Part shown: positions 54,092 through 64,000 of the stretch, piece by piece
Position numbering within the stretch: position 1 is the first letter of the stretch
How the letters are laid out: each line of letters starts with the position of its first letter
Origin: Trissonchulus latispiculum
Taxonomy: Eukaryota > Nematoda > Enoplea > Enoplida > Ironidae
DNA length: 64,000 bases
NCBI GenBank assembly: GCA_030248195.1
Contig: JASAND010005695.1
Span: 1 to 64,000, forward strand
Direction of reading: 5' to 3'
Program-made: the position numbers and the translations under genes
The notes under the pieces: generated by a model
Seen by the model: the letters and a program-made list of their open reading frames with translations, nothing else
The model's database searches: none
Told to the model about the DNA's origin: nothing

Positions 54092-54700
54092 TCACTTTTT
54101 GATAGTATTTGGTAATTTTGACTTTTTGCTGCCCCCTAAATAATCTTCCATACATTTTGGTACTTCGGCCGTGTTCCAACTTTTTATCCACTCAACTAGA
54201 GCTTTGAAGGATACCCATACTAGGCAATTTCCGTTACATTCAATTTTGACCATATGCAACATCTCAACAGTACTTCTACGCCTTCGACGCCGCCGGTGAG
54301 CCACAGCACTAATTCCCACTCCTTACACACTGTAAAGTTTCAGCCAAATCGGTCATCCAAATAGATGGGTATGGGTGCAGGTGGGGCTAAGGAAAATAAT
54401 GAAATAAACTAGCAAAGTAGCGAAAATGGGTTACTGCGCGTTTTTCCATTTATATATTTCAAAATCTTGTGAAGACGCAATTGACGAGGCCCCCATAACT
54501 CATATTTCGTGCATTATGACGCCCAACTACAACTGTTTGACTACCCAACGGGAGGTTTGAAATGCTCCCCATATTAGGTGGTTTCCACTACTTTTGCATT
54601 TTACAGTTCGAGATGAGCGCTCCTCCCAGGTGTCCGAATTTACCTTACCCACCCCACCCCACCTGCATGCAAAATTTTAGCCAAATCGGTTGAGCTTGGG
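54092..54700. other. Unassigned, repeat-like
   Basis: A 75-codon minus frame (54092-54319) has no known domain. The phrases TTTCAGCCAAATCGGTCATCC and TTTTAGCCAAATCGGTTGAGC, about 330 bases apart, look like parts of a dispersed repeat. Confidence 0.3.
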
Positions 54701-54731
54701 GATGGAGGGCAATAATGGGGTTATAACGAGT

Positions 54732-54734
<3 letters not shown>

Positions 54735-54789
<55 letters not shown>

Positions 54790-54840
54790 TAATAATAATA
54801 ATGACTAATAATAATAATAATGACAATAATAATAATAATA

Positions 54841-54873
<33 letters not shown>

Positions 54874-54890
54874 TAATAATAATGTATAAA
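54735..54890. repeat. (AAT)n microsatellite with interruptions
   Basis: About 155 bases of AAT/TAA with a few C and G substitutions in the second half. Confidence 0.95.
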
Positions 54891-54928
54891 GCGACATTAC
54901 CCTAATGAAAGGGTGTATTTTCTCTTAA

Positions 54929-55845
54929 GGTGGTGATTCCTTTTGGGCACATATTGTCATTTGGCGGCGTAAATCAAGATGAAATTTTGTGAAACTTTCC
55001 GAAATAAGTTCTTTTAGCGTCCTAACACCCTCCGCGCAAGAGTCAGAGTGGTTTTACCAATTACTGAACGTTCGGCAGCAGTTATACAGTTATGGCTATA
55101 TTCATTCGAAAGATCTCACTGATCTTCACATGTTTGCTTTTTAAAGCAAGTTTGTAGCATTTCTGTACTGTGAGATGTAGCCGATTTTCTTGGTTTGGTG
55201 TTGAAAACTTGTCATTTTTGCAGAAATCAAATAATCTAACATTTCCTGAACTACGCAAGCCGTAAAATCAAACTAAGGGCGTCGATCTGAAGGTCTCACA
55301 GGGACAAATTATCCGACGCTGCTATCCTGTAGGCTGCTATCATAAAAAATGTAGTTTTTGCAAAAACACGACCAATTTTTTTCCAAAGATTGTGTAGCAT
55401 TCACCATGCAAGCTGAAGGGCTGCTACTTAACAGATATGTTCTGAACAAATATACCCAGGGACGAATTTTTAGTTGCCCCGATTGCTGCATTCTAGCTGA
55501 AGTAATCGCTTGACAAATTTGGAAAAAGTAGGCAAAATATAGGTTACACACACATTTCAGCTTATTTCTCTATAACGAAGAGCGATTTCACAATAAATAA
55601 AAAATCGTCCCCAGCTATTTGATGGAAGTATCGAATGAACCGATGTCTCGCGAAAAAAATTACTTGAGTCTGCAAAAATTCTGGAAAATTATACTTCTTC
55701 TAAAATGCGTTAAAAATATTTTAGAAAAGCAATATTAGTAAGAGAAATGTCAAGCTAGATTTTGATATAAAAATGGCTTCTTAACTCCAAGTAATGAATG
55801 AGTAATGATGGTGCAAACTTTATGTGACAAAAGGGAATCACCACC
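54929..55845. mobile_element. TTAA-flanked MITE, family GGTGGTG, second copy
   Basis: 917 bp between TTAA at 54925-54928 and 55846-55849. The ends are GGTGGTGATTCCTTTTGGG and, inverted, GGTGGTGATTCCCTTTTGT. The right part (about 55560-55840) resembles 60390-60650. No transposase frame. Confidence 0.78.
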
Positions 55846-55929
55846 TTAAGAGAGCATCAATCTAATCATGGACACACAAATAAAAGAGTTGCGTTTTTGG
55901 TAAAGAGGTGGCAACCCTGATAAGCATGT

Positions 55930-56190
55930 AGCGGTATTGGCTTGCTTAAACGTCCTCTGGCCTGCTTTACTCAGCCAGTTACGTGCTAACCTTATGATGC
56001 AATTTTCATCTTTAGTGGATACAAAAGCTTCTTTGGACGGATCATATGTTATGCCAAGCGCAACATCAGCAACAACTCCGTACACCAAAACCATCTTTCG
56101 TCCAAGTATGCTCTCATTTTCTCTACATGCAACAAGAACCGACAGAGCATTGCTTAAGGTCGTGCTCCACTTACGTACATATATCCGTGC
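55930..56190 (-). CDS. Candidate exon, vWA-like segment
   Basis: On the minus strand a long open stretch has T-T-L-S-N-A-L-S-V-L-V-A-C, then G-R-K-M-V-L-V-Y-G-V-V-A-D-V-A-L-G. The pattern T-x-L-x-x-A-L ... R-K-x-V-x-V-x-x-x-G-x-x-x-D is that of the middle of a vWA domain, though the usual T-D-G is not intact. Splice sites are uncertain: ACCTTAAG|C or GTACGTAAG|TGG at the start, GGCTGA|GTAAAG near 55970 at the end. The phase of the first option fits the end of exon 56856-56966. Confidence 0.4.
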
Positions 56191-56855
56191 AGCAAGTGTA
56201 ATTATTGCCCAATTTCATTCAAACTCTCAGAAAATACATCGTGTGTGAAGATAAACTTTCTGTATTAACAACTCCAGCTTTATGACTTACATGTAGATTG
56301 AGAAACAAAAAATTAAAGTTTTAGAACTATAGGTAAAAAATTATGCCAAGCGCTTGTGATCATTTTAAAACCCACTAAGGTCTCTACAGCTTTGCTTTTA
56401 GACATCGCTAGCTGTCATTGTTTAAGAGCAGTGAATTTTGATAATTTCAAAAATTGGTTGATTTTGACGCGATCTTTTATGAAAACAGGAATTGTCAACA
56501 TTGGTGACAATGCAGGCGGCAAACATAGAGTTAGGGGAAGAGAGGCCTTACAACATGTTTGTTAGCGTATTGCCAGTGTAAGCTAGGTTTTAATGATTAA
56601 AGTTCAGCTAAGGAAGTTGTTAGTCAAACATTATTTTAAAACTGAGCAGTTGTGAGCTTTTCTAGTTTAAAATCTCTGTGTGTACATCATGCTGCACTAT
56701 TGTTGACAATTATCCAGTTATCTTGAGGATTCAATGCAACACAAACGACGTCAGTTTTTCATAATTTTTCGTAAAAAGCCAACAGGACAATGAAGAGTAG
56801 TTCGGTTTGCAACAAAGTTACGGTGGTCTAACGCGCAGTAATAATTATCCCTTAC

Positions 56856-56966
56856 ACAATGTTTGTCAAAAAATCGAACCACTGTTCACCGTTTTCAAAA
56901 ACTGGCAGGTGGGATGATGGATGTAAACGTTTGCACGCATCTTCCATTTCCCTAGTTTCATTGCAG
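56856..56966 (-). CDS. C-type-lectin-like domain exon 3
   Basis: On the minus strand: acceptor TTTTTGTTATAG, 111 bases, donor ATTGT|GTAAGG. Read in the phase left by exon 57134-57203, it encodes C-N-E-T-R-E-M-E-D-A-C-K-R-L-H, then S-H-L-P-V-F-E-N-G-E-Q-W-F-D-F-L: the alpha-helix cysteine and the H-L-P strand of a C-type lectin domain. The second half of the domain (W-I-G-L, W-x-D, last two Cys) is not found in the next kilobase, so it lies further on or is lost. Confidence 0.6.
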
Positions 56967-57133
56967 CTATAACAAAAATGCAAATTATTGGAAAAAGTGA
57001 TTATTATCTTTTTACACAAAAATATAATGCAGAACATGGCAATATCTCGTCGAGGAATTAAAAGATTTCGCTAACAACTGCCACAATAAGTATCCTAGAA
57101 CATTGAGAATAACTAGTAAAATAACAATCTTAC

Positions 57134-57203
57134 TCGAATCTGTGATAATGCGGAATGGCATAGCAAGCGTTTCTTTCTCGAATCCAGCCATCTGGGCAGT
57201 ACT
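57134..57203 (-). CDS. C-type-lectin-like domain exon 2
   Basis: On the minus strand: acceptor GGCTGCTATTTCAG, 70 bases, donor TTCGA|GTAAGA. With one base from exon 57531-57702 it reads E-Y-C-P-D-G-W-I-R-E-R-N-A-C-Y-A-I-P, the hallmark start C-P-x-G-W...C-Y of a long-form C-type lectin domain. Phases on both sides agree (1 in, 2 out). Confidence 0.65.
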
Positions 57204-57530
57204 CTGAAATAGCAGCCGAGTGCTTCCAGTCTCATTACAATTTGTCATTGAAAAGGTAGATTCAGAACGATGCTTTCACAAAAGCCTCGCTTAAAGTCAC
57301 TGTAATGTCTTTTTCGCGCCTAGGCTACAAAGTTTGACCGCCTTCAATTGGCAAAGTGTTGTTTGAAATTTTATGGTTTCCAAGCTCAGTTTGACGATTC
57401 AAAAAGCAAATCTTAAATTTTATAGCTTTTAGGACTACTGCTTACGTAGCTGCTGCCATAACGTAACTTCATATTTGAACATTTTAACGTTTTAGATTAA
57501 TATTGAATGGTAGATTGCGAAAAACGAAAC

Positions 57531-57702
57531 CTTGCTGGTGTGGCAAGTTGCTTATCCAATCTGACGAAGAGTTGCTGGATTTGTATGTCCAATCAGGCGG
57601 TAGTATACTTTTGTTGAAAGATCTCCACGCCGATTCTATCATTGCTTTGGCTTCTTTCACAGAAAGGTTGGAAACGCTTTCAAATGTTTGCTTAGTCTCT
57701 AC
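57531..57702 (-). CDS. Exon upstream of the lectin-like domain
   Basis: On the minus strand: acceptor GATTTCTGTGCAG, 172 bases, donor AGCAAG|GTTTCG. It starts in phase 0 (V-E-T-K-Q-T-F-E-S-V-S-N-L-S-V-K-E-A-K) and ends one base into a codon, as exon 57134-57203 requires. The first part resembles the end of a vWA domain; the second is a Ser/Asn-rich linker. A vWA domain followed by a C-type lectin domain is a known extracellular architecture, for example in nematode CLEC proteins; I infer secretion, but no signal peptide is in view. Confidence 0.55.
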
Positions 57703-57745
57703 CTGCACAGAAATCGTAGAAGCATTGCTAAAGGTGCATAAATAA

Positions 57746-58561
57746 AAAATAGGTCAAGAAACGATGGCCCCGTTGCGAAAGGCAAACACGCGCTTATGCG
57801 CCCTCCCGAGGGCTCTCTGAAGCAGTTAAGGAGAAAGTCAGAAGAAATGTAGCCAGCTGCAAGGTATGCTCCATATTAGAATTTATCGTTTTCGTTGAAA
57901 ACTACAACTGACAATGCACATTTATTCAAAATAATACCAGTACCTTAAATAATCGTTAGAAATAAATAACTAACCTTAATAAAAATCTTAGCAACGCTCC
58001 TAGACTAATACGAACATCTTATCCAAAAATAGAGATGTTATCCTATTCATACGCTTGTAAACTATCATGTCATTTTTTCTAGCTGTTTTGCAGCCAACAA
58101 TTGCATTTCATCTTGTTAAATGTGATTTACTGATGAAACTTCAGACACTAGAGCAGTTCCGGTGAAATGTGCGTAATGCGGTTAATTGTTTCTGTGTTGC
58201 AAAATCGCCACAACACTGCAGCGTGAGATATATAAGTTAAAGTCGACTGGCTATGTAACGTACAAAGAGCTGTCCTATCGGGGACATCATAAATGCAGTT
58301 TGAAAGAATGGGTTGTAGTTACAAATGGGAAGCTGACGGCATATTCAAACTAAAACAATTCCAAAAATACTAGATGCTAGCAAATTATCATTAAAATAAA
58401 TAATGAACTCGGCATTAAATTTATATAGTGCCTTACTCAATGCAAATGTCTTCGTTGTCGTAATGTGGCTACGTAATTATTAAAAGTCCACCTGCATTTA
58501 TGCAAATATTTTTGTGAGCTGAGCTGATTTGGTAGAAACATTTAGACTAGTTGTCTATGGG
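57746..58561. other. Intergenic, nothing recognised
   Basis: About 800 AT-rich bases with no supported feature. Confidence 0.35.
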
Positions 58562-60086
58562 TCGTTTCACAAAAGCTTAAAGTACTTAACTTAAACGGCT
58601 TAACGTAAACTACTTAAACTTCTTAAAAAATTTGTTTCACAAATAAACGGCTTAAACTACTTAAGGGAGGGGGGGTCCACTTTAGGGTCATTTTTTCGAC
58701 CATCTCCGAGTTTTTCTCATTTTCACATATTTTATTGTCCGAGTGGGATATTTTAAAATTAAAGTTTATAAAATTTAAGTTGAATCTCTTACGGTTGTTG
58801 GAAAATTCACCTCATAGTAGAGGTATGCATGTGTTAAACATGCATACCTCTACTATGAAATCGGAAATCGAAAAAGTGTCGATTACAATTCTGCCCCAAA
58901 GAAATTTCGAAACCGGTGTAAGATACCGGGTAACATTTGGTATCGACTTAAACCTCTAAACAGATAATGTGTCACTGTGGAATTAGAATTTTGAATTAGG
59001 CCTTCAAAAAATTTTAATTAATTTTTGAAGTTAGCGAACTGCCGAAAATCGCTAAACTCTGTCGTTTTTGGTGAACAAAAATGGGGGTCACTAAGTTTGA
59101 CCGCATATAATAAAAAATAGAAGTCCTAACTAGAAATTCTAATTCCACAGTGACACAGTATATGCATCAAGCTTTCGAATGATACCCAATGTTACTTCGA
59201 ATCTTTTGCCAGTGTCGAGATTTTTTTGGCGCAGAAATATGTTTTTCTGCAAAATTGTGAAAATTGCTGTTTTTTGAAGGATAGGCATTTTACGACCAAG
59301 CTATATTGCGAAATTGCATTCTTGCATCTCAACATATTTATTCAGGCCTTAGAATCAATTTGTTACATGAATTATGCCGACAACTGTGTCCAGTACTTCT
59401 CAATGCACCAAAGGGGAACCTCAGACCCCGAAATTCACAAAACAGTGATTTTTCAAAATTTTCAAAAATATGGCATGTTATATATCAATCGAAAGGTCTC
59501 AGTGCAGGGATAAATTCTTCTCATAGAACTATGGCTCGGAAATGCTTCTATTTTAAGTTAAGCGCTCTTAAATATTTCATTACATCGGGGGGAACAGGGA
59601 CCTTGCTTCTTCGGAAAATTCGTTAAGGAAGCTCTGATCATACTTATCTGGCTTGAATCTGTTCGAAAATCTTATTATTGGTTGTTTTTAAATGTGCATA
59701 ACAAAATAAGCTAAATATATGGAGTTGATTTTCTCAAACTTGCTTCAGTTATCGGCAGCACCCTCATTTTCGCTGATATTCAAATTGTACTCAATGAATG
59801 GTTCATAACTTACGGATAACTGAACGAAACAACTCAAAATTTAAACTTGAAATGTACGACATCAATGGCTAGAGTATGTGTGAAAATGAACCAAATCCGT
59901 GGTCTAAAAAATTTTCACGATGGACCCCCCCCCCTTAAACGGCTTAGCGGCTTAAACGACTTAACTTAAACGACTTAATTTAAGTAGTTTAAGTAGTTTT
60001 AGTATTTTATTTATGAAACGAACTTTTAAGAACTTTAAGTTAAGCCGTTTAAGTTAAGTCGTTTAACCCGACTTTTAATGAAACGA
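58562..60086. mobile_element. MITE of (TTAAACG-like)n, split by a nested element
   Basis: The outer ends TCGTTTCACAAAAGC and, inverted, TCGTTTCATTAAAAG enclose arrays of CTTAAACGG/ACTTAAACGA words (58575-58664 and 59935-60075). Without the insert it would be about 255 bp, similar in size and plan to the MITE at 22876. No target duplication was identified. Confidence 0.65.
58665..59934. mobile_element. Nested foldback-family element inserted at TTAA
   Basis: 1270 bp between TTAA at 58661-58664 and 59935-59938, where the outer array supplies TTAA. The ends are G-rich then GTCCA, and C-rich after TGGAC. The left part matches the foldback element at 30727 (GTCATTTT, TTTTCACATATTTTATT, CTTACGGTTGT, GTGTTAAACAT). 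Inner arms around GTGTCACTGTGGAATTAGAA (58969) pair with 59137-59157. A perfect 19-bp hairpin (CATAGTAGAGGTATGCATG) lies at 58813-58857. Confidence 0.75.
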
Positions 60087-60289
60087 ATGTTACAATAACA
60101 TCAAAATGGTAATGTAAAGGCGCTGGTCCGGTATTACCATATAACTTTGAAAGACTGTAAATTACTCAATTCTTGGAGTTCAACGATAGTTTTGATATCA
60201 CCTTAAAGCTCGGAATGTACTTGCTACAACTACTTGCTACATTATGGCATCAAACACCCGAGACTTGTCGAAATCAAATTATCTACGAG

Positions 60290-60660
60290 GGTTGCTCTCG
60301 TAGCCAAGCGACAGCTTGTCAAACTTAAGAATTACAGGCAATGCATACATTTTGCCAATTTCTCCATTACAAAAAGCTACTTCATAATAACTAAAAAAGG
60401 GTTCCCCAGCTATTGGACAGAGGTACCGATTGATGTAAAAGATGTCTCGGCAAAAGATTACTTCAGCCGGTAAAAAATTCTTATAAACTTCACTTCTTCT
60501 AAAAATCGTTAGTTTAATTATACACAACCAATATTCATTTTATTGTACACTTACAAAATGTTCAACTACATTTTGATGTAAGATGGCTTCTTAGCTCCCA
60601 GAATTAAATGAATACTAATGGTTAAAATTTGATGTCGCTGAAACGAATCACCAAGATAAG
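60290..60660. repeat. Degenerate part of the GGTGGTG TTAA family
   Basis: Blocks such as AGATGGCTTCTTAGCTCCCA, ATGAATACTAATGGTTAAAA and CGAATCACCA match the right part of 54929-55845 in order. The GATGTCTCGGCAAAAGATTACTT block also matches. The ends are lost. Confidence 0.5.
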
Positions 60661-62189
60661 CTACCATTATGTGCTAGAGCCAGAGCAAGCGCTAGAGTGT
60701 TGCCATTAACTTAAACTTGTTAGTTGTGTAAAACAATTGGTTCTCAATTGGGACAACATGTTTGAGCAAATCAAGTTCATTTAGAAGGTTTCTTTTTCAT
60801 TTAGAAGCTGATACAAGCTAAAATTAGAGAAAAAATTTACTATTTGAGGTATTAACGGATTTTCGAAAATATTCACGTTTACAACGATATTGTAGAATTA
60901 AAGTACTCGATGAGAGCTTTCGAACGATGTAAAAACGGATTCACAACTCCCAACATTGCGTACGCTATGAATTTTTCAAAATGTTCACTTAATAGTAATC
61001 TTTTCGTTTAGTCGTTTAAAGAAAAAGCCGTTTTGGGGATTGCATCACCTGCGTGCTGAAGAGCGGCCGCATTTTGGATTATAAGCTAAGTTTGCTTATC
61101 TTTTGCAGTTTTGTGAAATTTGAGAATTTAAGGATTAGCCGCATCTAAATATAAATTTTACCTTCAAATTTTGTAACTGAAAGCTGGTCAGAAGAGCTGA
61201 TTAGGCAAACCACAAGATTTGATCAAACTTTCTGAACTATCCGCTAACAATTAGTCACATAGAAATAATTAGACCAAATAGTTTTTATAAACAGAGCTGT
61301 TCGTTTGCTTGTTAAATAGATTTTTAAGAGATTTGGTCCGCAAGAAGTGGTCAGTGGTCACTACCTGTGTGAAGGAATATCCAGCCTCATAGCGGCTTCT
61401 ATAGACTGGTTTGGCTACTCCGAGATGTAGTAATTAACGATTACGGATGGGGCCCAAAATAATCACGGAAGCTGATGTTGTCAGAGAAGTCAAGTAGTTG
61501 TTGGTTTAAATTAATTTTAGTTTAAAAGAACGAGTCAAGATCGAGAAATAACATGATGAATTGAGAGATGGATTTTCATGAATGATAAATCAAGTGAGAT
61601 AACAGGTTTTCATAAAGCAATAGACATGGAGGGTGGAAAAGGTCCCTCTGTGTCTATTGTGAACAGTAAAGTTATCTAATTTAAAATATACTAAGTGAAT
61701 TATACTATATTTGCATACAATATGGTCCTTGACACAATTTACGCAACACATTAGGCTGATCAGATTGGGAGAAGGTACCATCTGCATCAATCGGCCGCAA
61801 ACATGAAATTTTGGATCCTACGGATCCGTAAATGAAATTTAACAATATGAAACTTTCAAGCTGAACTCTCGCAACTCAAAGTGCTCTGTTGTCTGCCGAT
61901 AACAGAAAATTGATTATTATAAGAATGGTACCTCGGTGCAAAAATATCCCACTAATTGTATTTGTAACTATCCGAGATTTTCAAGGAGTTGGTCAGTCAA
62001 GGGGGGAAACCCCATTGAATGGAGCTAACGGGTGTTCACGATGCGGTGAAAGCAGCGTGGCCACCTCTGCCTCGGCAGTAGTCTTGCCTATGCCTCGGGT
62101 AATTGCGATATGCAATTATTCAGTGCCATACCGTGGACCCAGTACAAAATTGGGTATGGCACTACCCCTCATCGCGAAAGCAACTAGGG
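60661..62189. other. Intergenic, nothing recognised
   Basis: About 1.5 kb without a supported gene. The open frame at 61889-62218 has no domain; part of it resembles 37936-37960 and may be repeat-derived. Confidence 0.3.
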
Positions 62190-62560
62190 TGTGGCACTAC
62201 GGGAAAAAAGTCGTTTAAACCGCGTAAATCTACGGAGCTTAAAATGACTGACCTTGAACTGCATTTAAGCGGTCTATTTAAACTACTTAAACTAAGTAGT
62301 TTTTATGAAAGCAGTTCTACTTAAACGGCTTAAAGACTAAGTCGCTGAAAGTTTAAGTAGACCTGTGTTTGTGAAACGGCAGTTTACTTAAAGTTTAAGT
62401 AGCTCGCTTTTGTGAAAGGGGTTCTACTTAAGCGACTTAAGTTAAGTCGTTTAAGGCGTTTAAGTCGTTTAAGTCGTTTAAGTAGTTTAAGTAGAAATTG
62501 GTTTCACAAAAACCACTTCGTTTAAGTTAAGCCGTTTAAGTACTTTTTGTGAACCAAACC
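62190..62560. repeat. Compound array of the TTAAACG MITE family
   Basis: Dense CTTAAACGG, GTTTAAGTAG and GTCGTTTAAG words are interrupted five times by end-like sequences (TTTTTATGAAAG, TGTTTGTGAAACGG, CTTTTGTGAAAGG, GGTTTCACAAAAAC, TTTTTGTGAACC). It looks like several copies inserted into, or recombined with, each other. Confidence 0.6.
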
Positions 62561-62966
62561 TATGTCTTGTTTCTTGTCTGTATATGTGTTGGACTGTTGC
62601 AAGTCTTTGTTCTCGGTAACTGTTTTAATCTGAGTTGTGATTAATTCATTTGTTTTGTATTTTGGACAACTGTTATTTAGTTAACAATAATTCTGGAATG
62701 ATTATTGCTATTCATGTGGGGTCTAAAATATGAATAATTCGGATTGGGATTGCCTTGACAAAAAAAGCCAAGAGAATTTATGTTGTTTTTGATGTGCATG
62801 TGCCATGCCTGACTCTGGCGATTTTTGGCATCCCCTCCCCAGAAATTTCGGCTTCGTCGTTTCCTTTCCCGGAATTCATCTATCCCCTAACCCGCCGAAC
62901 GCCCCCCACCAGTTGAACGGACTTGCATTCTGCAATTCACCAAGATTAACTACCCACCAAACTTAA
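62561..62966. other. Intergenic, nothing recognised
   Basis: About 400 bases, no supported feature. The TTAA at 62963-62966 borders the next candidate element. Confidence 0.3.
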
Positions 62967-63873
62967 GGTGGCGGTACCACGAACGAAATTTTCTACGTAA
63001 TCTTGGTATGGATGAAAACATCTTGACAAAACTTAAGCGAACCTAGCTTGGTTGGCAGGCATCTTTGCACTAAGTTTTGCTTTCCATGAACGCATAATTT
63101 CGTGGCTAACATCGTGGCATTTTAAATTTTATTTAAGCTTTATGTAATTTCTTTGACTCCACCACGGGTAAGAGCATAAAAAGGGGTTTAAAATGATGTG
63201 CAAATCTCTTCTGTACGTAGTTTCGGTCAAAACTTACGGATGGTTTTACAAATCTCTGATTTACGTTGACCGCTTGTACACGTAATGTAAGGAAAGAACA
63301 GTTTATCCACAAATTAAATCCACTGAGTTTTAAAAATTAACATTGTGCACTTATGTGCATTATTTAACAGAAAACACTATGCAGTTGCTTGAACGCACTG
63401 TGAATACTCAAACCCAAAGCAAACAATAAAATAGGTACAAATTCTTTATTTTTATATTTTTTCTTAACTGCTTCAAACAAACTTGGCCCAAATTTTTCAG
63501 ATATGTTCCATGTCGGCATGCGCTCAGCTAGCTTTCTTTGTTTCTGGAAAACACTATAGTAGGAAAGATATAAATTTGTAAACTTTTTAAATGTGCTAAT
63601 AACAAAAAACTCATTTTTATGAAAGGACTAAACAGGCTTGAGCGTATGTGCAAACAAAGCCACCACACAAAATTTCGGATGAATTCATAAAGGATTGAAG
63701 GAGTTATTTAAATTCAAAGCTTTTAACTTGTGTAGACAGCAAGCCAGTCCCAGCAGCGTAATAACCAGGTCATTTGATGCAGAACATGTTGAAGAACAAT
63801 TGTGCCAAATATTAAGCCAATTTTAGTTTGCAGTATCTGTGTCAAAGTCCAAACCGGTAGAGGTACTACCACC
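62967..63873. mobile_element. Possible third GGTGGTG TTAA-family element
   Basis: The left end GGTGGCGGTACCAC follows TTAA. The right end, inverted, is AGGTGGTAGTACC, followed by TTAC instead of TTAA. Length 907 bp is close to the 917 bp copy. The interior was not matched, so this is tentative. Confidence 0.4.
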
Positions 63874-64000
63874 TCTTACTTATTTTAAGCAAGATCTATT
63901 ATTGCTTACCTTAGGAGCTACTCGTACGGGATACCTGGAAGCTGCACTGATTAAAACAATGATAAAATAAGCCAGGATGGCTCCTGCTGTAGAACTGGAC
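63874..64000. other. Right edge, nothing recognised
   Basis: The last 127 bases hold no supported feature. Confidence 0.3.

Overview
What it is. The window is eukaryotic DNA, almost certainly from an invertebrate animal. It is AT-rich, has spliced genes with GT-AG introns, tRNA-derived SINE-like repeats, many short inverted-repeat transposons, and a very large Ty3/gypsy-class endogenous retrovirus-like element. The sequence does not let me name the species. Layout, 1-2536: flank of the big element, with a degenerate copy (574-760) of the last exon of a gene whose intact copy lies at 31.7 kb. 2537-20716: an 18.2 kb LTR retroelement with two about 1.49 kb LTRs. One uninterrupted 3360-codon frame (4498-14580) encodes, in order, Gag with a CCHC knuckle, an Env-like class I fusion glycoprotein, two tandem retropepsins, reverse transcriptase, RNase H, a D,D35E integrase and an OTU-type cysteine protease. 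Env between Gag and Pol is highly unusual. Downstream lie two paralogous small genes (15627-16253 and 16478-17176) that share CxxC-x46-CPNxxC. Each follows a textbook splice acceptor, and a strong splice donor follows the primer-binding site. This resembles the plan of a complex retrovirus with spliced accessory genes, and it is my candidate for the undescribed system. 20717-23800: flank with two hAT-like MITEs (perfect 8-bp target duplications) whose interiors are arrays of a hexamer that is already present in the terminal inverted repeat.

23810-31968: a complete eight-exon plus-strand gene for a fold-type I PLP enzyme (aminotransferase class V / isopenicillin-N-epimerase-like, 532 aa); all exon phases agree. 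Its introns carry tRNA-like sequences, a TTAA-flanked MITE and a 713-bp foldback element. 32-50 kb: gene-poor sequence rich in SINEs, foldback and TIR elements, including a 3.07 kb TIR element with 20-bp subterminal arrays. Isolated likely exons lie on the minus strand (39398-39561, 40480-40656). 49966-50738 is a (CA)n tract of about 770 bp. 50.8-57.8 kb: minus-strand exons; three join in phase to the N-terminal half of a C-type-lectin-like domain, and others look weakly like vWA domains, so one or more extracellular vWA/lectin genes are likely. 57.8-64 kb: mostly repeats, including a MITE split by a second element inserted at TTAA.

How it works together (inference). The retroelement would make a full-length RNA for the Gag-Env-Pol-OTU polyprotein, processed by its proteases and a furin-type cut in Env, plus spliced RNAs for the two zinc-binding-like accessory proteins. 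The host gene and the lectin-like exons are unrelated to it.
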